Below are positions 45,505 through 54,854 of a stretch of DNA of 64,000 nt, piece by piece. The stretch lies in the NCBI GenBank assembly GCA_012960535.1, contig DUBB01000008.1, positions 94,516-158,515 of the forward strand. The letters run 5' to 3'. Origin of the DNA: Gammaproteobacteria bacterium (lineage in GTDB: Bacteria; Pseudomonadota; Gammaproteobacteria; Pseudomonadales; Azotimanducaceae). The position numbers and the translations under genes are program-made. The notes beneath the pieces were generated by a model. It was not told the origin of the DNA. It ran no database searches and was given only the letters and a program-made list of their open reading frames with translations. Position 1 is the stretch's first letter. Every line of letters begins with the position of its first letter.

Positions 45505-47499
45505 TTATTTCTCCAGATACCAGGTTGCAGGATGGTATGGCATGGTCCATCTGTTATCCCAGCCCCAGTAGCCCTGAACCGCAACATTTTTTAGGCGGTG
45601 GCCGACAACCACTGGCTGCGGCGCCAGGCCAACGGTGCCTATAGTCCACAGGTTCTCAGCTGTAGAACGCAGGATTTTTTTGCCCAGGGTAGTTACTCTC
45701 TGCGGGTCGGTTGATCGGGTTAATTCGTCCCACCAGGTTTGCAGCTGGATTATCTCGGCAGGGGGTCGCTCGCCTCTGAGTCCTTTGCTGAGATAGTAGG
45801 TTGCCCAATCGTTCCAATGCGACTCTTCCCAGCCAGTATGCATGGGTACATACCACATTGGCTGAAAGGGAAACAGAATATCGGTGGTTCTGTCTGCGTG
45901 CCAGACGGTCATCTGCATCAGGCCAGCAGTGGCACGACTGGTTTGCAGCGCTGGATCGACTTCCTTAAGTCTTATATCCAGGCCGACTTCTCGCCAGTAG
46001 GATGTAACCAGTTCCAAGGAGATATTCTTGGGCGTTTCAAAGTCAAGAAATTCAAGTGTTATGGTTAGCCTTTCCTCATTGCCATAATCCCGGAAGCCAT
46101 CACCATCCCGGTCGATCAGGCCCATTTCGTCTAACCAGATCCCAGCCTGGGCCGGGTCATACTCAGTGTAGGCTGAAGCAAATACGGGTTCATAAAAGCG
46201 TGATGTAGGAATCACGGTGGGTTGCCTGGGCACCCCTTTGTTAAAGTAAATGATGCTGTTCATCTCATCTCTGTTGATGGCCACAGAGAGCGCTTTACGA
46301 AATCTAATGTCCTGGAAGACTGCTTTAAGGCGTTCATCCCGAATGTTCAAGTTGGGTTCTATAATGACATCGCTGCCATGGAGTCGTTTCCAGACATGGA
46401 CTTTAATCCCAGCGGTTTTTTCACCGAGCTTGAATAATGGAAAATCCTGCGTTTTGAGTTCGAATGCGGCAAAATCCACCTGCCCGGTTGCCGCCTTGGC
46501 AGCCAGGACATCCTGGTTCTCGATGATGTCGGCATTAATTTTATCGATATAAGGTAATTGCTGCCCCTGCGGGTCAACCTTGGCGTAATAGGCATTGCGA
46601 TTATAGAGCTTGCTGGTTGCTGTCCTCTTAATAAGCTGAAAGGGGCGTAGGGTAGGCATCAGTGGTGGTTGGTTCCGAGTCCAGAGACGGATAGCGTTGT
46701 AATAGGCCATCCAACTGATATAACCCTCTTGCCTGATTCTTTTAATGAGGGCCTCACGGTTGACGAAATCAGGGTGAAACTGGCGCATGTAATCGCTGGG
46801 GATGACGTAATAGTCACCCAGTTGAGCCATTAAGTTGATCAGCAGCGGGAAAGGTTCTTTGAAGTGATAGCTGAAGGTAAGGTCGTCTATTTTTTCAGTG
46901 CTTGAATCCAGCCAGCGTGGATCCAGCACGGGGGACAGCTCCGGGTTCAGCAGTTGATGGCGATGAAAAAAAATAAAATCGTCGGCATCCAGGGGCTCGC
47001 CATCTGACCACTTGATACCTGCCCTGAGTTTGAAGGTGATTGTTCGACCTTCATCGGTGAGTTCCCAGGTTTTGATAGTGTTGGGAAAAATATGAGCTGC
47101 CGTCGGGTCTATGCTCAGCGGGCTCTCGACCGGATTAAACATGTTCCAGTCGCTCTCAAATATTCTTGCTGTGCCGCCATAGGAGCCGATGGAATCGGCG
47201 GGTTCAAGCACCATCGGGTCCAGGGGAAGTCGCTCCGAAACCGGCGGTAGCTTGCCATTTTCTACCAAGGCAGCCAGCAGAGGAGGCTCCTTAAAATCAG
47301 TGATGTTGAGCTCGGATGCGGTTTTAGCGGGCTGTAGCCAACTGGCAGGCCAGGTGGCTGGGTCGATTTCTGCTGCCAGGCCCCGCGGGGGCAGGTTCAG
47401 AAGAGCAAGTACTAAAAGCCGAGCTGGGATAAGAGACGCTCGCAGGGCAAGGCGCTTATAAGGGTTTTGGGCAGGGTTTTCTGATGCCAACATAAACAC
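45505..47499 (-). CDS. extracellular solute-binding protein family 5, second operon
   Basis: A 664-residue periplasmic binding protein, longer than OppA (about 540). A hydrophobic stretch at about 28-41 (LLVLALLNL, then AEID) is probably the end of a signal peptide preceded by a basic region. Family 5 blocks are IKTWELTDEGRTITFKLRAGIKWSDGEPLDADDFIFF, FRKALSVAINRDEMNSIIYF and AENLWTIGTVGLAP. A short calcium-binding-like loop DRDGDGFRD occurs in a helix turn near the middle. The extra length and long permease loops suggest the subgroup seen with agrocinopine or larger peptide-like ligands, but ligand identity is unknown. First gene of the operon; 350 bp of non-coding DNA lie upstream. Confidence 0.88.
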   Translation of the reverse strand: MFMLASENPAQNPYKRLALRASLIPARLLVLALLNLPPRGLAAEIDPATWPASWLQPAKTASELNITDFKEPPLLAALVENGKLPPVSERLPLDPMVLEPADSIGSYGGTARIFESDWNMFNPVESPLSIDPTAAHIFPNTIKTWELTDEGRTITFKLRAGIKWSDGEPLDADDFIFFHRHQLLNPELSPVLDPRWLDSSTEKIDDLTFSYHFKEPFPLLINLMAQLGDYYVIPSDYMRQFHPDFVNREALIKRIRQEGYISWMAYYNAIRLWTRNQPPLMPTLRPFQLIKRTATSKLYNRNAYYAKVDPQGQQLPYIDKINADIIENQDVLAAKAATGQVDFAAFELKTQDFPLFKLGEKTAGIKVHVWKRLHGSDVIIEPNLNIRDERLKAVFQDIRFRKALSVAINRDEMNSIIYFNKGVPRQPTVIPTSRFYEPVFASAYTEYDPAQAGIWLDEMGLIDRDGDGFRDYGNEERLTITLEFLDFETPKNISLELVTSYWREVGLDIRLKEVDPALQTSRATAGLMQMTVWHADRTTDILFPFQPMWYVPMHTGWEESHWNDWATYYLSKGLRGERPPAEIIQLQTWWDELTRSTDPQRVTTLGKKILRSTAENLWTIGTVGLAPQPVVVGHRLKNVAVQGYWGWDNRWTMPYHPATWYLEK

Positions 47500-47850
47500 G
47501 GTTTATTATTATTTTTCAGCCAGAAGTGAACTTAAATCTTATCTCAGGTTCGAACCCTGATATTAATATGGGATGGTAAGTTTCATCCAAGATCTTATCC
47601 TAGATCTCAGTGAATAGCTTATCCCAGTTCCTATTCTGGCAGTTAATCCCGATTTTGTTGATTTTAGCGTGGATGCTTTTGGCGCCTTTGATATCCCCCG
47701 GGTAAGCGCGGTAGCAAAAACGGGTGGCGCCCAGAGGCTACAGGGCCACCATTATGGTTAGTCCAGGAAATTGATTAATGAACTGGGAAACAAGGTTGTG
47801 GTTAAAAGGTAACCCAGAGACGAGGCTCCGGTACTGGATTAAAAGGCGTA
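47500..47850. other. intergenic region, 351 bp, with repeated TCTTATC motifs and a palindrome
   Basis: No gene is supported. Three related short motifs occur near 47537-47622: TCTTATCTCAG, TCTTATCCTAG and GCTTATCCCAG. A perfect palindrome GGTTCGAACC lies at 47547-47556; it looks like a tRNA T-arm but has no tRNA body around it. The region lies upstream of the second transporter operon and may carry its promoter. Confidence 0.5.
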
Positions 47851-48492
47851 TCAACCAAACCCAGCAGGGTTAGATTGTTCATACTGGACCACGCCCTTTG
47901 GGCTATCGATTTCGAATCTGATAGCCAGCGGTCCTTGCTCCAGTTCAGCATATTCTGGAAAGGGCCTGGGAAATCTGGTGATGCTTGTATTCAAGGGTGC
48001 ACTGACTACAAAATTTGTTAGCCTGCCAACGACAGGTGAGGTCTTTGAAGGGTGCTCGCTATCAAGCCAGTCTATAAAAAAGGGCATCACGCCGCCCTGA
48101 TTGTGGCCAGCTATGGAACAGAGCTGCCATTCAAGCTTCAGGCCTGCAGGGGTCGTTCTCTGCATGGGTATGATACCTCTGGTGGTCAGTCCACTGGCTT
48201 CGGCGGCTTCGCTGAGCTGGGCAAGATTGTTGCTGCTGACTGCCCAGTGCAGCACAACAGGTCCTGAAAGAGCAGCAAATCGCTCACCCTGGCTACCGGC
48301 TCTATTGTTGAGCGGATCAGGCGCGATGAATTCCAGGTACTGACCTTCGGTGAATGCCACCAGGGCATTGCAGGTACCGCCACGGGTGTGCGAGCCACCG
48401 TCGGCAGGAACGATGCCGGTCTGGCTAAAAAAATTTGCTTTCGCGGCTGCCAGGTCGGGGACGGCAATAATGATATGGTCGAGTAAAGTCAC
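47851..48492 (-). CDS. VOC-superfamily (glyoxalase-like) protein
   Basis: A 213-residue protein starting MTLLDHIIIAVPDLAAAKANF, the classic beginning of a vicinal oxygen chelate (glyoxalase/bleomycin-resistance) domain. TRGGTCNALVAFTEGQYLEFIAPDP holds a likely metal glutamate, and the length suggests two babbab modules. This layout matches glyoxalase-like domain proteins of about 200-220 residues of unknown substrate. The next gene leftward is the transporter binding protein; the next upstream is a TauD-type dioxygenase, 80 bp away in the same direction. It could take part in the small catabolic cluster but there is no direct evidence. Confidence 0.83.
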   Translation of the reverse strand: MTLLDHIIIAVPDLAAAKANFFSQTGIVPADGGSHTRGGTCNALVAFTEGQYLEFIAPDPLNNRAGSQGERFAALSGPVVLHWAVSSNNLAQLSEAAEASGLTTRGIIPMQRTTPAGLKLEWQLCSIAGHNQGGVMPFFIDWLDSEHPSKTSPVVGRLTNFVVSAPLNTSITRFPRPFPEYAELEQGPLAIRFEIDSPKGVVQYEQSNPAGFG

Positions 48493-48574
48493 TACCCGAA
48501 CATACTGACTCGCTGATTCAATTGCAATATCAGTTAGGTCTCTGCCCGGGCCGAGGGTGGCATTCAGGGGCTGC

Positions 48575-49432
48575 CTAACGACTGGTATTGCTTATGCCAG
48601 CAATGGTGGTGCGGTGCAAGAGGCGATCAAAGCCATCGTAACCCCCGCTTGCTGAATGCAGCACCGAGCGGTTATCCCACATCAGCAGCATGTTGGCAGA
48701 CCATTTTTGGACATATTGAAACTGTTCGCGGGTCTGCCACTGGTAAAGATCAGCAAGAAGCTGCTTAGCTTGTTCCTGCGGCATGTCCTGGACTGCAATG
48801 ATGTAGCCCAAGATGCCGTATAGCGTTTCTTCCCCGGTTTCCGGATGCTGGCGGATAAAAGGGTGCGCCTGGGTCGCGTAGGCATCTTGGGAGTAGATGA
48901 TTTTCATGCTGCGATCAGAATCTTTCTCGCGTTCACCGTAGACGCCATCGGGCGCATATCCGCCACGCGCACTGTGAATGGCCCATTTACCCTCGATTCT
49001 TGCGCGCAGTTCATGGGGCATTTCCTTGAGGGCTTTTTGTTGATTGATAAACAGTGTCTGCCCACCGACTGGCGGTATGGTTATACCGTATAGACAGGTC
49101 CCGGCTGGTGGCACCTTCTGGAAGCTCCAGTCGGTGTGCCATACCGCTGCAAAAACCGGCGCGGTCTCATCGGCATTTCGACAGATCGCGGCAATGTGAT
49201 CATGGCCGGCAATGGGCTCAAAATAGGGATCATCGCCAAAATCGCCAAAATATCGGGTGAATGTTTCCAGGTCAGTATTGGACATGTGTTGATCAGGAAA
49301 CGCTAGCACCTTGTGTTTCATCCAGGTATGACGGAGTTCAGCGATCGTTTTTTCCGATAGCCTGGCAGACAGATCCAATCCTGAAACTGTAGCCCCACAG
49401 GAGCCTGCCGATGCGGTTACCATAAAAGACAT
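48575..49432 (-). CDS. TauD/TfdA-family Fe(II)/2-oxoglutarate-dependent dioxygenase
   Basis: Start chosen at ATG 49432 (MSFMVTASAG); a second ATG is three codons later. The 285-residue product is a TauD-type dioxygenase: GLDLSARLSEKTIAELRHTW, LAFPDQHMSNTDLETFTRYFGDFGDDPYFEPI, the iron ligands His and Asp in VWHTDWSF, and the distal His and Arg in SVLHSASGGYDGFDRLLHRTTI. Known family members hydroxylate sulfonates, aryloxyacids or carnitine derivatives; the substrate here cannot be read. It is encoded leftward upstream of the VOC protein and divergent from the CoA-transferase gene, with a 305-bp gap. Confidence 0.9.
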   Translation of the reverse strand: MSFMVTASAGSCGATVSGLDLSARLSEKTIAELRHTWMKHKVLAFPDQHMSNTDLETFTRYFGDFGDDPYFEPIAGHDHIAAICRNADETAPVFAAVWHTDWSFQKVPPAGTCLYGITIPPVGGQTLFINQQKALKEMPHELRARIEGKWAIHSARGGYAPDGVYGEREKDSDRSMKIIYSQDAYATQAHPFIRQHPETGEETLYGILGYIIAVQDMPQEQAKQLLADLYQWQTREQFQYVQKWSANMLLMWDNRSVLHSASGGYDGFDRLLHRTTIAGISNTSR

Positions 49433-49737
49433 ATCAGCTGTTCCATTTTTTGATTGATGAAAGACTACCAGCATCGCAGCTTCTCAGAAAGCGATAACCC
49501 TTGAGTTGTTCTGTATGCTGTTGAATGGACCCTGGACAGGGCGTTATGAGACCAGAGCAGGCCGGGTTGTGCGCTGCATGACTTAGGATATGCTCGAGGC
49601 TGGCTGGATAGGATGCGAAATGAAGGTGTGAATCTGATTCGCACTTGTCGTGTTGCGTTGGAATTTACGGCAAGCTTGCTCATAATGCACAACAGCCACG
49701 CGTATCAAGCGACTAGTAATGAGGGAGAAATAGGCAG

Positions 49738-51003
49738 ATGAGCAAGGAATCCGAACCTTACGCGGGTATTCGAGTGATTGAGTTTGGCCAGTTTGTTGCT
49801 GTGCCGTTCTGTGGCCAGTTACTTGCCGAAGGTGGTGCGGAAGTCATCAAAGTAGAATCACCAGAAGGTGATCCAAATCGCCACATGGGGTCAATCGTTC
49901 CGATGGAATCGAGAATCTTCATTTCTCGTAATCGCGGCAAACGTTCGTTACCGCTGAAGCTAAGTGATCCCGGAGCGGCTAAAGTTATCGATGCTCTGGT
50001 CGCCAGTGCGGATGTTGTGCTCATGAATTTTCGTCCTGGCCTTGCCGCCGACCTTGGTCTGGAACCCGTAAAGCTTCAGGCAACCTATCCAGGACTGATC
50101 ATTGGTGAAATAACGCCGTTTGGTAAAAACGGACCCGATGCAGATCTCGCCGGGATGGATATTGTGGTCCAGGCTCGCAGTGGATTGATGGCTGCCATGG
50201 GGCGCTTGATTGATGGCCGGCCGGCACCGGGAGAGCCTGTCATATCGGATTATATGGCGGCCATGTCGCTGGCTTTTGGCATCGCGTCGGCGCTCTTTCG
50301 CCGGCAGCGTACTGGCAAGGGCGGTATCGTTGATGTCAGCCTGATGCAGGCTGCCATGACCCTGGCGAACAACCAGTTAGTCCGCCAGGAAGATATGGAT
50401 AGAGAAAAACATCAGGCGTCCATTAGCTTGTTACAGCAGCAGCGGATTGCTGGCGCAAGCTTTGAAGAACAGATGAATGCCATGCCATCAGCCAGGGTAT
50501 ATGCGCTTCGATCGATTTATTTTCGCACATTTGAAACTGCTGATAGCACCGTCGCTGTCGCAGCAGTGAGCCGAGGTTTGCAGGTCAGGTTCATGAAGAC
50601 CCTGGGCCTGAATGACCAGGGCCTCCATGAAAAAGTTGATGAAGACTACGTCAGATCGTTGCAGGCAGAGGTAGAGGCTGTGCTGCGAGGTAAGTCGAGT
50701 GATAGTTGGTGTGATAGGTTTCAGCAGGCTGGCGTGCCGATATCCACCGTGAAGTTCCCCATCGAGCTTTTTGAAGATTCCCAGGCAGAGGCAAATAATA
50801 TGTTCGAAATTGTTGAACACGCGTCTGCCGGACGACTGCGAGTACTGTCGCCACCGGTTAAGTTGGACAGAGAGGGGTTTAAAACTCGTCCACCAGTCGC
50901 TGCTTTTGGCAGTGAAACCCGCGTACTCCTTGCTGAGCTTGGTATGAGCGAGGCTGTCATAAGCGAGCTACTGGCGGCTGGAATCAGCCGTGAGCAGGAC
51001 TAA
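49738..51003 (+). CDS. CaiB/BaiF-family CoA transferase
   Basis: A 421-residue class III CoA-transferase. It has the N-terminal GIRVIEFGQFVAVPFCGQLLAEGGAEVIKVESPEGD, then SRNRGKRSLPLKLSDP, VLMNFRPGLAADLGL, the active-site region DLAGMDIVVQARSGLMA (the Asp in GMD is the catalytic carboxylate) and VSDYMAAMSLAFGI-like GEPVISDYMAAMSLAFGIASAL. These enzymes move CoA between carboxylic acids such as carnitine, oxalate, or bile acid substrates. The stop overlaps the stop of the convergent enoyl-CoA hydratase by four bases. Its substrate is probably a short or branched acid that needs activation. Confidence 0.93.
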   Translation: MSKESEPYAGIRVIEFGQFVAVPFCGQLLAEGGAEVIKVESPEGDPNRHMGSIVPMESRIFISRNRGKRSLPLKLSDPGAAKVIDALVASADVVLMNFRPGLAADLGLEPVKLQATYPGLIIGEITPFGKNGPDADLAGMDIVVQARSGLMAAMGRLIDGRPAPGEPVISDYMAAMSLAFGIASALFRRQRTGKGGIVDVSLMQAAMTLANNQLVRQEDMDREKHQASISLLQQQRIAGASFEEQMNAMPSARVYALRSIYFRTFETADSTVAVAAVSRGLQVRFMKTLGLNDQGLHEKVDEDYVRSLQAEVEAVLRGKSSDSWCDRFQQAGVPISTVKFPIELFEDSQAEANNMFEIVEHASAGRLRVLSPPVKLDREGFKTRPPVAAFGSETRVLLAELGMSEAVISELLAAGISREQD

Positions 51004-51797
51004 TTACCAGTGAATTCAGGTTCTCTTTTTTCTACGAAAGCAGCGATTCCTTCTTTGGCGTCCTGGCTGCTGCTACAGATATTCTGCGCGTAGGTTTCAT
51101 ATTCCAGCGCCTCACGCAGGGAACTATCCATGCTTTTATACAGGGCCCGTTTGGCCATGCGAATGGCAATAGGGGGCCCTGCAGCAAACGCAGCCGCCAT
51201 GTCGAGCGTGGCAGTCATCAAATCCTCTGGATTAGTTAGTTGGGAGACAATACCCAGGCTCAGGGCTTCTTCAGCATCAATCATCTTGCCTGACCAGATG
51301 AGCTCGCAAGCCTTTGCCATACCAACCAGTCGAGGTAGGAAATAGGTGCCGCCCCAGTCGGGATGCAGACCACGGCGGGAAAAAGTCTGACCAAACCTTG
51401 CTTTGATTGAGGCAATTCTGATATCACAGGCCAGCGCAATATTCATGCCTGCACCTGCCGCGGCACCGTTGACGGCGGCGATCACAGGCTTGGTTGCATT
51501 GCGCATGGCGAGGACGGCTCGGTCTCTGACGGGTGCAATCTTTTCCTCTAATGGACTGGCAGACTTTGTCTTGTTAGCTGCATTCATGGCTTTGACATCG
51601 CCACCGGAACAGAAGCCCCGACCGGCGCCGGTTATAACAATGACCCGCACAGTATCGTCATTGTCTGCCAGGGTGACAGCATCATGGAGCCCCTCTCGCA
51701 TGGATGGGGTCAGGGCATTGAGCGTTTCAGGCCGGTTAAGCGTGATGATCGCCACCTTGTCCTGCTGCTCGTATTCGATGTGTTCAGATTGCATCAC
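51000..51797 (-). CDS. enoyl-CoA hydratase/isomerase family protein
   Basis: A 265-residue crotonase-fold protein. The N-terminal block AIITLNRPETLNALTPSM is typical; oxyanion-hole residues sit in GRGFCSGGDVKAMN and GAAAGAGMNIALACDIRIAS. In place of the usual second catalytic glutamate it has FSRRGLHPDWGGTYFLPRLVG, with Asp as in PaaG-type isomerases, so it may act as an isomerase or hydratase of an unusual acyl-CoA. The first catalytic glutamate is not evident either. The ATG at 51797 has a GGAGG site. It is convergent with the CoA-transferase gene and divergent from the aldo/keto reductase gene. Confidence 0.9.
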   Translation of the reverse strand: MMQSEHIEYEQQDKVAIITLNRPETLNALTPSMREGLHDAVTLADNDDTVRVIVITGAGRGFCSGGDVKAMNAANKTKSASPLEEKIAPVRDRAVLAMRNATKPVIAAVNGAAAGAGMNIALACDIRIASIKARFGQTFSRRGLHPDWGGTYFLPRLVGMAKACELIWSGKMIDAEEALSLGIVSQLTNPEDLMTATLDMAAAFAAGPPIAIRMAKRALYKSMDSSLREALEYETYAQNICSSSQDAKEGIAAFVEKREPEFTGN

Positions 51798-51940
51798 GTG
51801 GACCTCCTTGGATAGGGTTTCTTATCATACGCTGCCCTGTGCCTGAGTAGCATTATTTAGTGGTTAGTTGTTTTGCAGGTGCTGGACTATGATAGGTCTT
51901 GTCAACGATTAGTCGGCTAGGAGCCAGTAAAGGAGAAGCA

Positions 51941-52948
51941 ATGGAAAAACGGCGCATGGGTCGTCATGGCCTCGAAGTACCGGCGATTTGCCTCGGTACC
52001 ATGACCTTTGGATTACAGGTAGATGAGGCCAATTCACGCACTATCCTGGATAAAGCGATCGATCATCAGCTGACTTTCCTGGATACTGCCGATGCCTATC
52101 CACTGGGTGGTACGCTCGATACGCTGGGAGAAACCGAGGCCATTATTGGCCGGTGGATGCACGATAAGGGCAATCGTGATGACCTGATTATAGCTACCAA
52201 GTGTTTTGCACCGACTCGCAGAGGCCCTAACAATCGAGGTTTATCACGACAACATATCATGGAGTCTATTAACAAGAGCCTAAAACGCCTGAAAACGGAC
52301 TACGTGGATTTGTACCAGTCGCATGGCTTTGATCCGAACACCCCCATTGAAGAGACGCTTCGAGCCTTTGAGGACCTGGTTAGTTCAGGCAAGGTCAGAT
52401 ATCTGGGTTGTTCCAATTATCCTGCCTGGCGCCTCGGTGAGGCGCTGCGCGCTGCAGATCGGCTGGGTGTCACGGGTTATGTTTCCGTGCAGCCGCGTTA
52501 CAACCTGCTGTATCGTGAAATTGAAACCGAATTACTGCCATTGTGCGTAGACCAGGGTATTGGAGTGATTGTTTATAATCCCCTGGCCGGCGGCTTTCTA
52601 TCCGGTAAATACAGACCAGGCCAGGAACCACAAGCCGGCACGAGGTTCACTCTGGGCAGCGCCGCTGAACGATATCAGGCCCGGTACTGGCATGACTCGC
52701 AGTTCCAGGCAGTTGAAACCCTGAAAGCCGTGGTCGAAGGCCAGGGTCAGGATATGGTGTCAGTCGCTATAGCCTGGGTGTTGAATCAACCTGGTATCAC
52801 CTCTGCATTGATCGGTGCGTCGAGCCCACAACAGCTGGATGCTAATCTGGCATCGGCGTCGGTTGTCTTTGATGATGAGTTGACCGCGGCTTGCGAAGCA
52901 GTCTGGTGGCAGCTACCAAGGCGACCCGTGCAGGCAGGTTATCGTTAG
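51941..52948 (+). CDS. aldo/keto reductase
   Basis: I use ATG 51941, which follows AAAGGAGAAGCA at the right distance; the frame is open 14 codons earlier. The 335-residue product begins MEKRRMGRHGLEVPAICLGTMTFG. The catalytic tetrad of the superfamily is present: Asp and Tyr in LDTADAYP, Lys in IIATKCF, His in LYQSHGFDP. The C-terminal block VSVAIAWVLNQPGITSALIGASSPQQLDANL binds the cofactor. It is most like the general NADPH-dependent AKR11/AKR12-type reductases (Tas, YghZ). The substrate is unknown. The gene is in a run of accessory metabolic genes. Confidence 0.92.
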   Translation: MEKRRMGRHGLEVPAICLGTMTFGLQVDEANSRTILDKAIDHQLTFLDTADAYPLGGTLDTLGETEAIIGRWMHDKGNRDDLIIATKCFAPTRRGPNNRGLSRQHIMESINKSLKRLKTDYVDLYQSHGFDPNTPIEETLRAFEDLVSSGKVRYLGCSNYPAWRLGEALRAADRLGVTGYVSVQPRYNLLYREIETELLPLCVDQGIGVIVYNPLAGGFLSGKYRPGQEPQAGTRFTLGSAAERYQARYWHDSQFQAVETLKAVVEGQGQDMVSVAIAWVLNQPGITSALIGASSPQQLDANLASASVVFDDELTAACEAVWWQLPRRPVQAGYR

Positions 52949-53160
52949 GATTGCGGTGCCTGCACGCTATGGTTTTTTCTAGGCTGGCTTGTGGGCTGCT
53001 GGTGAGAAAGACTTTTTGACCCGGGTGCTGAGGTGGTTCCCCGCAACGCTGGTGCCAGACTGGGGACTGGATTGCGCTGAACTTGCAGTCTGATCCGCCT
53101 GTTTCATTGCATGACCGGGTGGTTTACATTCAGTCAATGAAAACCTTTGGAGACAGTCCC

Positions 53161-53598
53161 ATGCAGCCGCGAAAAGAAGGTCATCGTTATATCGAAACTA
53201 TTTTGAAGTATTACCAGGGCTGTAATACCGCCGATGTAGACATAATGATGAGCACCTTTACTGACGATGTGGTGCACTATTTTGTCGATCACCGTGAGGT
53301 AAGAAGCGCTAGGGGCCTTGCTGATTACTGGGCCAGGGTCGGGCCTTTAACCCAGGCTAACTGGGCCCTTGATCATACGGTCATCCAGGAACCCGAAGCC
53401 GTTATCGAATGGAGTATGCGCTGGGTACCGAGACAGACCGGTAAGCCGGAGCTGTTGCGGGGCAGCGAGTGGTATCTCTTTGAAGGCGAGAAAATCAAGG
53501 AGATCCGGTCGTACCATGCCAACTTTTATCTGGCCTCCACCGGCAATGCCCAGTTGCATGATTTTGACTACGCGCTGCGAGGTTACCGGCAACTGTGA
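53161..53598 (+). CDS. SnoaL-like/NTF2-fold protein
   Basis: I choose ATG 53161 (MQPRKEGHRYIETILKYYQGCN), which has GGAGAC eight bases upstream; longer frames begin at 53137 and 53083. The 145-residue product fits the nuclear transport factor 2 (SnoaL) fold: helices in KYYQGCNTADVDIMMSTFTDDVVHYFVDHREVRSARGLADYW, beta strands ALDHTVIQEPEAVIEWSMRWV and GSEWYLFEGEKIKEIRSYH. The last block matches the NTF2-like ending used by steroid isomerase- and hydrolase-type proteins. It may be an enzyme or a sensor domain; the substrate is unknown. About 200 bp lie between it and the upstream aldo/keto reductase. Confidence 0.83.
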   Translation: MQPRKEGHRYIETILKYYQGCNTADVDIMMSTFTDDVVHYFVDHREVRSARGLADYWARVGPLTQANWALDHTVIQEPEAVIEWSMRWVPRQTGKPELLRGSEWYLFEGEKIKEIRSYHANFYLASTGNAQLHDFDYALRGYRQL

Positions 53599-53695
53599 AT
53601 GAAACCGATGGACGTGCCGGGTGATTCAGAGGGCTGGCCGGCCAGGCGGGCTGTACAAGCTATTCTCCGTTGAGATATAAAATTATCTGCTCCTT

Positions 53696-53803
53696 GGTAG
53701 ACAAGGTAGACAAGGTAGACAAGGTAGACAAGGTAGACAAGGTAGGCAAGGTAGGCAAGGTAGGCAAGGTAGACAAGGTAGGCAAGGTAGACAAGGTAGC
53801 CAG
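53696..53803 (+). repeat. 9-bp tandem repeat, twelve units
   Basis: Eleven consecutive units GGTAGACAA or GGTAGGCAA and a degenerate twelfth (GGTAGCCAG) fill 108 bp between the SnoaL-like and the NAD(P)-binding genes. The unit order is A A A A A G G G A G A (A = GACAA type, G = GGCAA type). As a multiple of three it stays open on both strands (V-D-K on plus, L-S-T on minus), but I see no supported gene across it. Confidence 0.95.
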
Positions 53804-53936
53804 GGTTAACAGACCCTGGATTGCCTCGGACAACCAGGGTGCAGGCCACTGATTTACGGTATCGGTAGCAGGCAACAGGTTAGATCTTGGAAGGTTAGGC
53901 CTTAAAAGCAATCAACGGTGGCACGACGGATAACAA

Positions 53937-54854
53937 GTGAGGGTGCGCCATGGCAGGAGCAGACGCTTGCGGGTTTTAGTAGCAGGGTCAACGGGTTACT
54001 TGGGGCGCTATGTCGTTTCAGAGCTTCATGCCCGTGGGCATGTTGTACGGGCGCTGGTTCGAGATCCAGCCAGATTAGGTCCTGTTCGTGGTTGCGTAAC
54101 CGAGGTGTTTGTCGGTCAGGCGACCGAGGATGCCTCCCTCGAGGGTGTTGCCGACGGTGTCGACTGCATTATCTCCTGCCTGGGCAATCGAACTTTTAAT
54201 CGCAAACCCACGGTCTGGGCAGTTGATCGGGATGCGAACCTGCACCTGGTTGCAAGAGCGCGGGCCGCAGCTATCTCTCGTTTCATCTTTGTTTCTGTTC
54301 TGGCAGGGCGGCAGACCCGTTCCCGGGTGCCGCAGATTGAGGCTCGGGAACAGGTTGTCGACGCGCTCTGCCAGGGGTCCGTGCCCTGGACCATCATCCG
54401 GCCCGCCGGATTTTTCAATGATATGGTTGAATTTCTTGATATGGCAGCAAAGGGCGCCGCCTGGCTAGTCGGCAAGGGGAATTCAAGATTCGCGCCCATT
54501 CACGGTGCTGACCTGGCGACCTACATCGTTGATCGCCTGGAGGATGATGCGGCAGTGTCTCGCGAGTTTCCAGTAGGCGGGCCAGAATTACTGAGCCAAA
54601 GAGAAATCGCCGAACTGGCATTTTCTGCCCTGAACCAATCATCGAGGATCTATGCAACCCCGGACTGGCTGGTGCCTATGCTGGCGAAACTGATCATCCC
54701 GTTTAATGTGAACCTGGGCAGCTTTCTGGCAATGCTGGCAGCAATGGCGGGTGAACAGGATGCTGCCGCAGTCAGAACCGGCGAGCGCTATCTGGCTGAC
54801 TTCTACAGGGAACAGCTGCTATCTACTGATCGTCATCTGCGGGCCCAGCGCTGA
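53937..54854 (+). CDS. NAD(P)-binding Rossmann-fold protein (NmrA-like / atypical SDR)
   Basis: A 305-residue protein that starts (GTG 53937) MRVRHGRSRRLRVLVAGSTGYLGRYVVSELHARGH, a TGXXGXXG NAD(P)-binding glycine motif near residue 20, followed by VRALVRDPARLGPVRGCVTEVFVGQATEDASL and FIFVSVLAG. Later blocks PWTIIRPAGFFNDM and ISQREIAELAFSAL-like SQREIAELAF fit NmrA-like and complex I-type atypical SDRs. The usual SDR YxxxK is not evident, so it may be a redox sensor or binding protein. An alternative start is GTG 53943 or the TTG codon at residue 11. It follows the 9-bp repeat region. Confidence 0.85.
   Translation: MRVRHGRSRRLRVLVAGSTGYLGRYVVSELHARGHVVRALVRDPARLGPVRGCVTEVFVGQATEDASLEGVADGVDCIISCLGNRTFNRKPTVWAVDRDANLHLVARARAAAISRFIFVSVLAGRQTRSRVPQIEAREQVVDALCQGSVPWTIIRPAGFFNDMVEFLDMAAKGAAWLVGKGNSRFAPIHGADLATYIVDRLEDDAAVSREFPVGGPELLSQREIAELAFSALNQSSRIYATPDWLVPMLAKLIIPFNVNLGSFLAMLAAMAGEQDAAAVRTGERYLADFYREQLLSTDRHLRAQR

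Noticed and set aside
47541..47565. Sequence like a tRNA T-arm (TCAGG-TTCGAAC-CCTGA)
   Set aside because: No D-arm, anticodon arm or matching acceptor stem exists at the right distance on either strand; it is a lone palindrome.
53670..53852. Short protein made of V-D-K repeats across the 9-bp array
   Set aside because: It is open only because the repeat unit is a multiple of three; the opposite strand is equally open, and no start or flanking domain supports it.
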